DNA of 49,923 bases from assembly GCA_017450215.1 (NCBI GenBank), contig JAFSVH010000116.1:1-49923 (forward strand). The letters are read 5' to 3'. Made by a program: the position numbers and the translations under genes. The number at the start of each line of letters is the position of its first letter. Position 1 is the first letter of the stretch. Origin of the DNA: Bacilli bacterium (GTDB lineage: Bacteria; Bacillota_I; Bacilli_A; ML615J-28; CAG-698). Under the pieces are notes generated by a model, which saw only the letters and a program-made list of their open reading frames with translations, was not told the DNA's origin and searched no databases. Positions 17,215 to 26,785 of this stretch are shown in pieces.

Positions 17215-18015
17215 TTATTCAAATGCTTTATCATTGATAGCAACGCCATATTTTCCAGCTAAAACCTTTAATGAACCATCTTTATATTTCTTTGCAAGGA
17301 AAGCATTTAATTCTTTTATAATATCACTACCTTGTCTTGCACCTACTGCAAATACTTCTTGTTCAAAAGAAATCTTATCAGCTGCAATAATTACAAGATC
17401 AGTATATTCACCTTTACCCACTACTGAATAAGCCATTGTGTAGTCGATAACAGCAGCAGCACTTGTTCCTGCTTTAACTTCATTTAAAGCATCTAATTGA
17501 GCATTAACTCTATTAGGAGTTACAATATCACTTATAACAGTATCACCAGCAGAACCTTTTTCTACTGCTACTTGCTTACCTTTTAGGTCATCACTTGTGT
17601 TATATCCACTTTCATTTCCTTTTTTCACAACAACACATTGATAATTTGTAGCATAAGCAGTACTGAAATCAATCTTTTTACCAAGTTCTTCACTAGCAGT
17701 CATACCATTCCAAATTAAATCAATATATCCACCATCTAATTCCATTACTTTTTCATCCCATGAAATAAGAGTAAATCTAGCTCTAATTCCTAATTCCTCA
17801 GCGAATTCATTTGCTAGGTCAGCATCAAATCCAATAATAGTTTCACCATCTTCAGCAAAATAATCCATAGGATCATAAATAGTAATACCTACATTAATAA
17901 CACCAGCATCTTTTACTTTCTCTAAATCAGTTTTATTACCCTTACAACCAACAAGAGCAAATACAAAAGCTAATACAGCAACTAACATAATTCTAACAAA
18001 TTTAATTTTTTTCAT
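17215..18015 (-). CDS. Amino-acid ABC transporter substrate-binding lipoprotein
   Basis: A 266-residue family 3 extracellular solute-binding protein. It has lipobox LVGC (Cys near residue 24), then GVINVGITIYDPMDYFAEDG, GFDADLANEFAEELGI and WDEKVMELDGGYIDLIWNGM, the substrate-contact motifs of polar amino-acid binders. First gene of the operon. RBS GAAGGAGAAAG. The exact amino acid cannot be read from sequence, but the TrpR-like regulator in the operon suggests amino-acid-responsive control. Confidence 0.95.
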   Translation of the reverse strand: MKKIKFVRIMLVAVLAFVFALVGCKGNKTDLEKVKDAGVINVGITIYDPMDYFAEDGETIIGFDADLANEFAEELGIRARFTLISWDEKVMELDGGYIDLIWNGMTASEELGKKIDFSTAYATNYQCVVVKKGNESGYNTSDDLKGKQVAVEKGSAGDTVISDIVTPNRVNAQLDALNEVKAGTSAAAVIDYTMAYSVVGKGEYTDLVIIAADKISFEQEVFAVGARQGSDIIKELNAFLAKKYKDGSLKVLAGKYGVAINDKAFE

Positions 18016-18041
18016 AATCTTTCTCCTTCTTTTACTTTAAC

Positions 18042-18059
18042 AATTTAATGTATTAAAGT
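18042..18059. promoter_or_regulatory. Downstream operator O2 of the amino-acid transporter operon
   Basis: 18-bp imperfect palindrome AATTTAATGTATTAAAGT, matching O1 (18078-18095) at 14 of 18 positions. It starts exactly 36 bp from O1 and lies just downstream of the predicted transcript start. Confidence 0.6.
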
Positions 18060-18072
18060 TATTTATACATCG

Positions 18073-18101
18073 ATTATACTTTAACACATTAAAGTTGTAA
18101 A
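18073..18101 (-). promoter_or_regulatory. Promoter of the amino-acid transporter operon with embedded operator O1
   Basis: Minus strand -35 TTTACA (18096-18101), 17-bp spacer, -10 TATAAT (18073-18078). The spacer is almost exactly the palindrome ACTTTAACACATTAAAGT (18078-18095; perfect 7-bp arms, 4-bp centre). A repressor bound there would block RNA polymerase. Confidence 0.75.
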
Positions 18102-18154
18102 GTGTTTTTTATCGATTTATCCTATGTAAATGTTTTCAGAGGTGAAAAATAAAA

Positions 18155-18179
18155 AAAGATATTCAAAATGAATATCTTT
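18155..18179 (-). terminator. Terminator after Na/Pi symporter gene
   Basis: 10-bp stem AAAGATATTC/GAATATCTTT with a 5-nt loop and a run of T on the minus strand, 6 bp past the stop codon. Confidence 0.85.
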
Positions 18180-18185
18180 TATACT

Positions 18186-19847
18186 TTATTCCATCTTAAC
18201 TTTTGTATGCTTAACTTCATCACCAGTAGGGTTAGAAATAGAATAACCAATGTTAGTTAAGTGGTCAGCACATCTTTCTAATTCAGTTAATAAATTAGAA
18301 TGGAATGGTGTTAATTCATTATTGCATTCATTATTTTTAATTCTATCAAAATGATGATTACTAAATTCATCTTTCATATCATCAGTCATTTCTTCTAATT
18401 CATGCAATCTTTGTAAATCTTCATATCTTAAATCCATGAATATATTTCTAGATAGTTCAAACATTTCTTGTAATACTTCTGCATAACGATTGAATTCTTC
18501 TTTTGCAAGTTTAGAAAATTCTAAATCTTCTGCTTGCATTTTTTTAGCCATAGATAAAAAGTTACAAGCATGATCACCAATACGTTCTATATCGTTTATT
18601 ACATGGTAATACGCACCTATCTTTGCTTCATCATGAAGAGTAGCTTTCGTTGAAAGCTTAATCAAATAGTCAGAAATAGTAGTATTAAGAAAATCTATCT
18701 CTTCTTCTCTTGTCTCAATTTCCTTAGTTGTTGATAAATCCATATTCAACATTGCATCAATTCCTAAAAATAAATTGATCCTTGATAATTCTAACATTCC
18801 TTCAATTTCTTTTTTAACTTGAATAATAGCGACTGATGGTGTATTAAGCAAATTATCATCAATATGATGTAGTGCTTCCCGCTTCTTTAAAGTATCTTTA
18901 TCTTTAAACACTTTATTTGCTGTCTTTTCAAATAATCCTACACAAGGTAAGCACAAAATCAAGAATATCAAATTATAAATAACAGTAAACAAAGCTAATA
19001 ATATTGCAACATCATCTTGAGGAACACCACCCAACCAATTTACCAATGAAGACGCAAACAACCAAATTATAATAGTACCAGTAATAGCACCTAATGTTCT
19101 TAATATAATAGCAGAATAAGTGACACGCTTTGACAAAATATTACTTTTTAGAGATGCTAGTAATGTTGGTAGCAACGCTCCAATAGTAGCACCTAAAACT
19201 AAATAGAAACCAGAAACTAATAATTCAGGATTAGCTGCAACCATGACGATAACAATACCATTGGTTGCACTACTAGATTGAGTAAGCATAGTAAGTACTA
19301 ACCCAAACAACATCAAAAGCAAAGGAAAACTAATTGTTGATAGAAGGTTAACAATACCATTTTGGATTGTTGGAACGGAGAAAGCACCTTTCATCGCTTC
19401 CAAGCCAAAGAATAATATTCCAAATCCAATTAATATTTGACCAATACTTCTTAAGCCTTCACTTTTAAAGAATCCAAATATAAAACCTATAAATGCAGTA
19501 AGCATTAAAAAGATAGAGAATGAAAACGATGATAATGCAACTAGCACACCGGTAATGGTTGTACCGACAAATGCACCTAGCATTAATGACATACCTTGTG
19601 AATAAGTCAAAGCACCAGCATTCAAAAAACCGACAACCATAACAGTAGTTGCACCACTTGATTGAATAATAGCTGTTGTCCCTGCTCCAATTGCAGCAGA
19701 TGCAACACGATTGTTCTTTATTTTTTTAAACAATCTTCTTATAGACCTACCTGCACAAGTTCTAAGTCCAGAAGACATAAAATTCATGCCTGTAACAAAT
19801 ACTACTAGGCCTACTAATAAATATATTATTTGTTTAAGTATTTCCAT
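18186..19847 (-). CDS. Na+/phosphate symporter with C-terminal PhoU-like domain (NptA/YjbB family)
   Basis: A 553-residue protein. The membrane half (about 1-310) carries the duplicated PNaS family motif: GAGTTAIIQSSGATTVMVVGF near residue 53 and LTQSSSATNGIVIVMVAANPE near 190. The cytoplasmic half (about 345-545) is helical and PhoU-like, with HVINDIERIGDHACNFLSMA and LTELERCADHLTNIGYS, the metal-binding-type E(R)xxDH repeats. The family imports phosphate with sodium, and the PhoU part is thought to regulate it. RBS GGAGGAG. It is transcribed alone between two operons. Confidence 0.92.
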   Translation of the reverse strand: MEILKQIIYLLVGLVVFVTGMNFMSSGLRTCAGRSIRRLFKKIKNNRVASAAIGAGTTAIIQSSGATTVMVVGFLNAGALTYSQGMSLMLGAFVGTTITGVLVALSSFSFSIFLMLTAFIGFIFGFFKSEGLRSIGQILIGFGILFFGLEAMKGAFSVPTIQNGIVNLLSTISFPLLLMLFGLVLTMLTQSSSATNGIVIVMVAANPELLVSGFYLVLGATIGALLPTLLASLKSNILSKRVTYSAIILRTLGAITGTIIIWLFASSLVNWLGGVPQDDVAILLALFTVIYNLIFLILCLPCVGLFEKTANKVFKDKDTLKKREALHHIDDNLLNTPSVAIIQVKKEIEGMLELSRINLFLGIDAMLNMDLSTTKEIETREEEIDFLNTTISDYLIKLSTKATLHDEAKIGAYYHVINDIERIGDHACNFLSMAKKMQAEDLEFSKLAKEEFNRYAEVLQEMFELSRNIFMDLRYEDLQRLHELEEMTDDMKDEFSNHHFDRIKNNECNNELTPFHSNLLTELERCADHLTNIGYSISNPTGDEVKHTKVKME

Positions 19848-19926
19848 TTTCTCCTCCGAAATGCAGTCTTTTACGTTTTTATATTTTATGTAATAAATTA
19901 TTCGTATTTCAAATAATCAAAGCTTT

Positions 19927-20826
19927 TTAGCTTATCGCTTTCTTCTTGAATTTACCTTGTATTCCTTTTACTACTTCAAAATAGATAAAAGCTTTTGGAT
20001 CAACTTGCTTCATCAATCTTCTATAATCTTCTACTTCGTAACTTAAGCAAACACATTCTAAAACATATTTTTCTTCACCACTATATCCACCTTTAGCAGG
20101 AAATATTGTAATACCATGGTCAAAGTGTTCAATGATTGCTTTATTCACTTCTTCAACATTCTTAGTAATAATAGTAATCTTATGATAGTTATAAATCTTA
20201 TAAATCCGATCAAGTACAATATGACTTACAGCCATTCTAATAATAGTATAAATACCAACTTCAATATTAAAATTATTAACAGCAATACCTAATACAACTA
20301 CTACTAAGTCAAGTGTGAAAGACACATAAGCAAATGATTTATCAGTCTTAAAGCTAAATGCTTGAGCCACAATATCCATGCCACCTGTACTAGCACCATA
20401 TTTAAGTGTAATGCCACAAGCTAAACCAGCTAAAACTCCACCAAGAACTGATAAAGTGATTTTTCCATATGAATCATCACCAACTAAATTTTTAAAAGGA
20501 TCAAAGCCAGTATCATAAATCTTTTGGAATAAGAACAAACAAACAGTTTGAACTAAAACAGATGCTAAAGATAGAATAGCAAATCTTTTACTAACTTTCT
20601 TGAAACCAATTAAAAATAATGGGATATTAGCAGTTGCAACTAATACAGATTTCAATATTGGTTTATGAAATATATTATTTGCAATTATTTGGCAAATACC
20701 AGTAACACCACCAGCATAGAATTCACCTTTATCTAAGATAAATACAATTGTAAAACAATAGATAAGTGAACCAAATGTCATTCCAAACCAACTTAAAAAT
20801 ACACGATTATGAAATAACTTATTCAT
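19927..20826 (-). CDS. YitT-family membrane protein
   Basis: A 299-residue protein with about five or six N-terminal membrane helices (YitT_membrane, residues 10-205; GEFYAGGVTGICQII, YGASTGGMDIVAQAF) and a soluble C-terminal DUF2179 domain (HKITIITKNVEEVNKAIIEHF, RRLMKQVDPKAFIYFEVVKGIQGKF). The biochemical role of the family is not settled. Its ATG overlaps the metG stop as TAATG, so it is translationally coupled. Confidence 0.9.
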   Translation of the reverse strand: MNKLFHNRVFLSWFGMTFGSLIYCFTIVFILDKGEFYAGGVTGICQIIANNIFHKPILKSVLVATANIPLFLIGFKKVSKRFAILSLASVLVQTVCLFLFQKIYDTGFDPFKNLVGDDSYGKITLSVLGGVLAGLACGITLKYGASTGGMDIVAQAFSFKTDKSFAYVSFTLDLVVVVLGIAVNNFNIEVGIYTIIRMAVSHIVLDRIYKIYNYHKITIITKNVEEVNKAIIEHFDHGITIFPAKGGYSGEEKYVLECVCLSYEVEDYRRLMKQVDPKAFIYFEVVKGIQGKFKKKAIS

Positions 20827-22466
20827 TATTTATTTCCCTCGCTAATTTTTTTAAGTTCAACAGCTGGATCTAATCTCTTGAATAAGACTACAGGTTTTTC
20901 AATTACTTTTAGATTAATATCTTCTAAGAACTTTAAATTCTTTAAATCAGTTAATTCTTCATTATCAATTAAACCTAATTCTTCATACATAATCTTACTA
21001 GCATCAACTAATACAGGATTAATTAGTACACTAGTTACACGCAATACTTCATATAAATGGTACATTACAGATTGTAATTTATGGTTTATTACTTCATCAT
21101 TATCTTTTTCTTTTGCTAGAACCCAAGGCATAGTTTCATCAATGTATTTATTTGCTCTACTAATTAATGACCATATTTTAGATAAAGCTGATTGGAATGA
21201 GAAATTAGCATAATCAATTATAGCACCACTAATTACATCTTCTACTAATTCTTCAATTTCTTTATCTACATCATTAATACCTTCTACTTTTTTAATTACT
21301 CCACCATAGTATTTATTAATCATTGAAATAGTTCTACTTGTAAGATTTCCTAAATCATTAGCTAAATCTGTATTATAACGATCAATAAATCTATCCCAAG
21401 AGAATAAGCCATCATTACCAATCGGCATTTCTTTAACTAGATAATATCTAAGTGCATCTAATCCATAATTATTTACAACTTCCATTGGGTAAACCATATT
21501 TCCTTTTGATTTACTCATCTTTCCATCTTTCATTTGTATCCAACCATGAACTTGAAGTTTAAAGTTAATTGGAATATTCAAAGACATTAACATTATAGGC
21601 CAATATATTGCGTGGAAACGCAAAATATCTTTACCTACAACATGAACAACTTTATCACAATTCAACCAATATTTTTTATATTGTGCGTCTTTATCACTAT
21701 TATAATCAATGGCACTTAAATAATTAAGTAATGCATCAATCCATACATAGACAACATGTTTTGGATTAGATAATACTGGAATACCCCATTTGAATGATGT
21801 TCTACTTACGCATAAATCTTCTAGTCCATGTTCAATAAATGAAACAACTTCATTCTTCCTTGATTCAGGCGCAATAAAGTCTGGATTATCCTTGATAAAA
21901 TCAAGTAATTTATTTTCATATTTCTTTAAATTTAGAAAATAACATTCTTCTTTTACGATTTGAGTAGGTCTTCCACAATCAGGACATGTATCATTTTCAC
22001 CTAATTGAGTCTTTGTGAAATAAGCTTCACAAGGCATACAATAATTACCTTCATAAGAGCCTAAATAAATGTCACCATTTTTAAGCATCTTTTCAAAGCA
22101 TTCTTGAACTAATTTAACATGTTTTTCATCACTTGTTCTAATAAAGCCATCATTGCTGATTTTTAAATTAGCCCATAATTCTTTAGTTTCTTCTGCAATC
22201 TTATCAACAAAAGCTTGTGGTGTAATTCCTGCATTTTTTGCAGCAGTTTCAATCTTCAAGCCATGTTCATCCATTCCTGTTAAATAATATGTATCAACAC
22301 CTAAATTGCGATGAAATCTAGAAAAGCAATCACAAGCAATTGTAGTATAAGAATTACCAATATGAACTTTTCCACTTGCATAATATATTGGTGTTGTAAC
22401 ATAGCAAGTTTTTAATTTTTTAATTTTTTCTATTTTCTTTAGTGTATCAATATCAATTGTCTTCAT
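20826..22466 (-). CDS. metG: Methionyl-tRNA synthetase (form without C-terminal tRNA-binding domain)
   Basis: A class I synthetase of 546 residues. It has TTPIYYASGKVHIGNSYTT (HIGN), zinc knuckle CMPCEAYF...CPDCGRP, and MKDGKMSKSKGN (KMSKS). Many Bacilli enzymes are about 650 residues with an EMAP/Arc1p-like C-terminus; that domain is missing here. Start: the ATG shares its A with the last base of the pfkA TAA (TAATG, 22466), with GAGGAG 8 nt upstream inside pfkA, so an ATG two codons earlier is unlikely. The N-terminus has about 20 extra basic residues before the catalytic fold. Confidence 0.96.
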   Translation of the reverse strand: MKTIDIDTLKKIEKIKKLKTCYVTTPIYYASGKVHIGNSYTTIACDCFSRFHRNLGVDTYYLTGMDEHGLKIETAAKNAGITPQAFVDKIAEETKELWANLKISNDGFIRTSDEKHVKLVQECFEKMLKNGDIYLGSYEGNYCMPCEAYFTKTQLGENDTCPDCGRPTQIVKEECYFLNLKKYENKLLDFIKDNPDFIAPESRKNEVVSFIEHGLEDLCVSRTSFKWGIPVLSNPKHVVYVWIDALLNYLSAIDYNSDKDAQYKKYWLNCDKVVHVVGKDILRFHAIYWPIMLMSLNIPINFKLQVHGWIQMKDGKMSKSKGNMVYPMEVVNNYGLDALRYYLVKEMPIGNDGLFSWDRFIDRYNTDLANDLGNLTSRTISMINKYYGGVIKKVEGINDVDKEIEELVEDVISGAIIDYANFSFQSALSKIWSLISRANKYIDETMPWVLAKEKDNDEVINHKLQSVMYHLYEVLRVTSVLINPVLVDASKIMYEELGLIDNEELTDLKNLKFLEDINLKVIEKPVVLFKRLDPAVELKKISEGNK

Positions 22467-23422
22467 TACCAAAGCTCCTCAAACACTTTATATTTTTCTT
22501 CAACTTGATTCTTCTTCATTTTAAGCGCTTCTTCAAATGGAATAGCTACTATTTTTTCATTAACAGAGCACATGCATACTCCACTAATATTATTAACTAA
22601 GCATTCTACTGCTTTTGCTCCCATCATAGATGCTAATACTCTATCTCTAGGTGAAGGGCAACCTCCACGTTGAACATAGCCTAGAATAGTGGTTCTAGCT
22701 TCAAAAGGAGTAAAATCATTTAATACTTTTTCTAAATGTTTAATATCAATGAAGTTTTCACTAACAATAACAATGGCATGCTTTTTTACTCTTGCTGCAT
22801 CTTGAATAGTTTGAATAACTTTTGCTTCATCATAGCCAGTTTCTTCACAAATAACTACTTCAGCACCAACTGCAATACCAGCCCAAATAGCAAGAGCACC
22901 ACAATGACGTCCCATTACTTCCACAATAGAACATCTTCTATGGCTTGATGAAGTATCACGCAATTTATCTATTGCTTCCACAATCGTAGTTAGAGCAGTA
23001 TCAAAACCAATTGTATAATCAGTTCCTGCAACATCATTATCAATTGTTCCAGGAATACCTACGGTGAATACACCCATTTTTTCTAATTCATAGGCACCAC
23101 GATAAGTTCCATCACCGCCAATAGTAACAAGAGCATCAATACCATATTCTTGTAAGTTTTCAACGCAAACTTGTCTAATTTCAGGATGAACAAATTCTGG
23201 TAATCTTGCAGTGCCAATGAAGGTACCACCTCTGTTCAACTTTTCAGCAACACTCTTACGATACATTCGTTCAATCTTGCCTTCATATAAGCCTTTATAT
23301 CCATCATAGACTGCATACATTTCAAGTCCATGAGCAAGACCTGTTCTTACAACAGCACGAACAGCAGCATTCATTCCTGGTGCATCTCCACCTGATGTTA
23401 AAACGGCAACTTTTTTAACCAT
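22466..23422 (-). CDS. pfkA: 6-phosphofructokinase
   Basis: A 318-residue ATP-dependent PFK that phosphorylates fructose-6-phosphate in glycolysis. It has KVAVLTSGGDAPGMNAAVR (ATP loop), GGDGTYRGA, PGTIDNDVAGTDYTIGFDTA with the catalytic Asp, EVMGRHCGALA, and LGYVQRGGCPSPRDR. RBS AAGGAG 7 nt before the ATG at 23422 and normal family length decide the start; the 35 codons further upstream are AT-rich and not PFK-like. First gene of pfkA-metG-yitT. In many Bacilli pyruvate kinase follows pfkA; here metG does. Confidence 0.97.
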   Translation of the reverse strand: MVKKVAVLTSGGDAPGMNAAVRAVVRTGLAHGLEMYAVYDGYKGLYEGKIERMYRKSVAEKLNRGGTFIGTARLPEFVHPEIRQVCVENLQEYGIDALVTIGGDGTYRGAYELEKMGVFTVGIPGTIDNDVAGTDYTIGFDTALTTIVEAIDKLRDTSSSHRRCSIVEVMGRHCGALAIWAGIAVGAEVVICEETGYDEAKVIQTIQDAARVKKHAIVIVSENFIDIKHLEKVLNDFTPFEARTTILGYVQRGGCPSPRDRVLASMMGAKAVECLVNNISGVCMCSVNEKIVAIPFEEALKMKKNQVEEKYKVFEELW

Positions 23423-23496
23423 AGTACTACTCCTTTTTAATCTATAACATTTTAATGCAATATGCTTTTTTTTACAAGCGTAATAATATACGCAAA

Positions 23497-23553
23497 CATT
23501 TAGAAATAAACATTTATAAATAAACATTTATAAATAAACATTTTTAAATGTTT
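23497..23553. repeat. Tandem 14-bp repeats with hairpin between dnaE and pfkA
   Basis: Units ACATTTAGAAATAA (23497-23510), ACATTTATAAATAA (23510-23523) and the same again (23524-23537), plus a partial fourth unit from 23538. The partial copy forms a stem AAACATTT/AAATGTTT (23536-23543 with 23546-23553) just after the dnaE stop, possibly a weak terminator. The repeats lie upstream of pfkA. Confidence 0.6.
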
Positions 23554-23560
23554 GTTTATG

Positions 23561-26500
23561 TTAGGAAATATAAATAATCCTTTCTCCAATTAAACTTTGC
23601 TTATTAATTCCATCAACTACCTTAGTTTCTAATCTAAATAGTCCAACAACACAACAACCATTGATTAATTTATTCTTAACTGGTTCATAAACATTATTAA
23701 AGAAAACAGCATCATAATCACAATCATTATCACTAGCTTTCGCAAATGCCATCTCTTTACCATTCTTAGCAACGATTGTTCTAATGTTTGTTGCAAGGAA
23801 CAAGACAGGTGTTTGAACACCTTCCTTTAAATCAATTAAATTGACTGTACGATATTTTTGCTTTAATGGTAAATATTTTATAAACAAATCATATTTCAAA
23901 TTAAAACCTAATGCTTCTTTTTCAAGCAAGCTAATCTCTTCAAAACTGAATTCATCATTAATTTTCTTTCTTTCCCTAATATTTAATTTCATATTAAATA
24001 AAGAATTAGATTCATCATAGCTTGCACGATTATATACTAAATCAAAATTCTCAACTAAGCTTCTTCTTGTCTCTTTAAATTCATCAAAACAGCCAGCATA
24101 AATCAAGGAACAAACAGTTTTCTTATCTATAGATTTTTTCATTCTTTTAATAAAATCATCAAAATCTTTAAATGGTCCATCACTTCTTTCATCGATAATG
24201 CGATTAACTAATACTTCACCAATTCCCTTAATTCCAAGTAGAGGATAAAGAATTGCTTTATCTTTATAAATATAATATGCTTCACTCTTGTTAATTGATG
24301 GATGATATACCTTTATTCCATTCTTTTTGCATTCACTAATATAATCAAGAGTCTTAACAGAATCTCCAATTACATTATTCAATATAGAGCACATATAAGC
24401 AACATTATAATGATATTTCATATAAGCCATCTTATAAGCAATAACAGAATAAGCTACTGCATGACTTCTATTAAAGCCGTAAGATGCAAATTTCTCTATA
24501 TAATCAAATACTTTCTTGCTTACATTTTTATTTCTTCCAAGTTCTAAAGCCTTATTAATGAATTTTTCTTTTTCTTGTTCCATCACACTAGCTTTTTTCT
24601 TGGAGATTGCTCTTCTTAAAACATCAGCTTCACCTAATGAATAGCCAGCAAAAATATTAGCAATTAACATTATTTGCTCTTGATAAACAATAACTCCATA
24701 GGTTGGTTTCAATACTTCTTCAATAGAAGGATCTAAATATTCAATTTTTTCTTTTCCTAGTTTTCTAGATGCAAATGATGGAATGTTATCCATTGGACCA
24801 GGTCGATAAAGTGAAGTTGCACTTACAATATCCTCAAAGCCACTAGTCTGAATTCTACCTAACACCTTTCTAACTCCTTCTTTTTCTAGTTGAAAGATAC
24901 CAGTAGTTTCCCCTCTTCTTAACATATCATAAACATCTTTATCATAGAAATTAATCTTATTATAATCAAAATCAGGATGTTCTCTTCTTATTAATGTAGT
25001 AATATTTTTAATAGTTGATAAAGTGCTAAGACCTAATATATCCATCTTGACTAAACCTATATCTTCTAAATCACTAGCTTCATATTGTGTTTGCATCAAT
25101 CCATCAAGTCCACTTGAAAGTGGAGTGTAATTATACAAATCATCTGGAGCCATGATTAATCCAGCTGCATGAGTTGAAACATTTCTAGGTAAGCCTTCTA
25201 AAATAAGTGCATTATCAAATAAATATTTTAAAGTATCATCATGCTCAATCATCTTTTGTAAAATAGGACTATTATTAACAATCTTACTTAAAGATAAATC
25301 ACTAAATCGATCAGGAATATATTTAAGTACTTCACTTAATTTATTATTATCAAGCTCTATTACTCTTGCAATATCCTTTAATACTAATCTAGGGCCAAGC
25401 GTTCCACATGTAGCAATATGAGCAACTCGAGTCTTGCCATATTTAGTTCCTAAATATTGCATTACCTTAGTTCTTAATACATCTTCAAAATCAACATCAA
25501 TATCAGGCATTGTAATACGTTCAATATTTAAAAAACGCTCAAACAATAAACCATATTCAATTGGATCTATATCTGTAATACCAAGTGAATAGCTAACTAA
25601 AGAACCACCAGCCGAACCTCTTCCAGGGCCAACTAATATATCATGTGTCTTTGCATATTTAACATAATCATACACAACAAGAAAATAATCATTAAATCCC
25701 ATTTTATCGATTACATCCAATTCATGAAGTAATCTATTACGATAGATTTCAATCTTACCTGAATAATTCTTATTATATATTTTTCTATTTTGTTCTAATC
25801 TTCTATTCAACCCTTTCTTACATAACAAAGCTAAATATTCTTTACTATCACCATTAGGCACTTCTACTTTTGGAAATAAATAACCATTAAATTCGATTGT
25901 AACATTACAATTATTCACTATTTCTTCTTGATTTAATACTAAATCAAGATGGTCTTTATATAAATCAAGTAATTCATCATTACTTAAAAAATAACTCTTT
26001 TTATCTAATTCATCTAAATTATAATTACTAACACCTTTACCAATAGAACATACAATTCTTAATGCGTCAATATGATCTTTTCTCATCATATTAACTTTAT
26101 GAATTGCAACACATTTAATATTATTATTAATTCCTATTTGCTTTAAATCATCAATATTATAACGTTCAATTTGAAGACTTAAACCTAAATAAGTCCTATC
26201 AAAGATGTATTTATATTTCTTCATTACTTCATCAATTTTATCAAAATAATTATTATCATAATAATATCTAATAATACTTTCATAAAAAGGAACAACACAA
26301 ATAATATCATTACACCAATCTTTAATATCCTCAATAACAACAGTTGGATTGGTTTCGATGAATGAAGATATTCTCATTAAATTTTGATAACCCTTATTAT
26401 TACAAGCATATAATAGCACACTGTCTTCAACATTATTATTACTAAATTTGCACTTTAAGCCTATTATAGCTTTTACATCATCTTCTTCATGCTTTTTCAC

Positions 26501-26671
26501 AAGCTTATAAAACTTATAAGTTCCTCTCATTTCATTATCACAAATAGCAATTGATGTATGCGAAAAACGATATAATTCCTCATCTAATCTTTTTAAAGAT
26601 ACAGTTGAAGATAAGAAATTATATTCTGTTTGGATATATAAATTATGAAATGAAATAGTATTTTTATCCAT
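23561..26671 (-). CDS. dnaE: DNA polymerase III alpha subunit, DnaE type, with degenerate PHP domain
   Basis: A 1036-residue C-family replicative polymerase. The N-terminal PHP domain has lost its metal ligands: FHNLYIQTEYNFL stands where HLHVHSEYSLL-type sequence is expected, and ICDNEMRGT replaces TDHGNMYG. Palm catalytic acids are present in MPDIDVDFED (around residue 390) and KMDILGLSTL (around 545). GPGRGSAGGSLVSY, YRPGPMDNIPSF and SYGFNRSHAVAYSV are family signatures. A helix-hairpin-helix and C-terminal OB domain follow. Bacilli usually also have PolC; DnaE then acts in primer extension. RBS GAGGAAGG. Confidence 0.96.
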   Translation of the reverse strand: MDKNTISFHNLYIQTEYNFLSSTVSLKRLDEELYRFSHTSIAICDNEMRGTYKFYKLVKKHEEDDVKAIIGLKCKFSNNNVEDSVLLYACNNKGYQNLMRISSFIETNPTVVIEDIKDWCNDIICVVPFYESIIRYYYDNNYFDKIDEVMKKYKYIFDRTYLGLSLQIERYNIDDLKQIGINNNIKCVAIHKVNMMRKDHIDALRIVCSIGKGVSNYNLDELDKKSYFLSNDELLDLYKDHLDLVLNQEEIVNNCNVTIEFNGYLFPKVEVPNGDSKEYLALLCKKGLNRRLEQNRKIYNKNYSGKIEIYRNRLLHELDVIDKMGFNDYFLVVYDYVKYAKTHDILVGPGRGSAGGSLVSYSLGITDIDPIEYGLLFERFLNIERITMPDIDVDFEDVLRTKVMQYLGTKYGKTRVAHIATCGTLGPRLVLKDIARVIELDNNKLSEVLKYIPDRFSDLSLSKIVNNSPILQKMIEHDDTLKYLFDNALILEGLPRNVSTHAAGLIMAPDDLYNYTPLSSGLDGLMQTQYEASDLEDIGLVKMDILGLSTLSTIKNITTLIRREHPDFDYNKINFYDKDVYDMLRRGETTGIFQLEKEGVRKVLGRIQTSGFEDIVSATSLYRPGPMDNIPSFASRKLGKEKIEYLDPSIEEVLKPTYGVIVYQEQIMLIANIFAGYSLGEADVLRRAISKKKASVMEQEKEKFINKALELGRNKNVSKKVFDYIEKFASYGFNRSHAVAYSVIAYKMAYMKYHYNVAYMCSILNNVIGDSVKTLDYISECKKNGIKVYHPSINKSEAYYIYKDKAILYPLLGIKGIGEVLVNRIIDERSDGPFKDFDDFIKRMKKSIDKKTVCSLIYAGCFDEFKETRRSLVENFDLVYNRASYDESNSLFNMKLNIRERKKINDEFSFEEISLLEKEALGFNLKYDLFIKYLPLKQKYRTVNLIDLKEGVQTPVLFLATNIRTIVAKNGKEMAFAKASDNDCDYDAVFFNNVYEPVKNKLINGCCVVGLFRLETKVVDGINKQSLIGERIIYIS

Positions 26672-26753
26672 TTTTCGCCTTCCTCTTTACAATATCATAC
26701 CACAACTGTATCTAAAACACAAAATCAAACTGAAATTTAAACGATAATAAACA

Positions 26754-26781
26754 ATACTCTCCTAGATAACTAGGAGAGTAT
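26754..26781 (-). terminator. Hairpin after SGNH hydrolase gene
   Basis: Perfect 12-bp stem ATACTCTCCTAG/CTAGGAGAGTAT with a 4-nt loop, just past the stop at 26786. The following minus sequence is only moderately U-rich (ATTGTTTATT). Confidence 0.75.
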
Positions 26782-26785
26782 CAAT

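Noticed and set aside
22466..23527. Long pfkA start (35 extra residues)
   Set aside because: The extra N-terminus is AT-rich, includes the 14-bp repeats, lacks PFK similarity, and a good RBS precedes the ATG at 23422.
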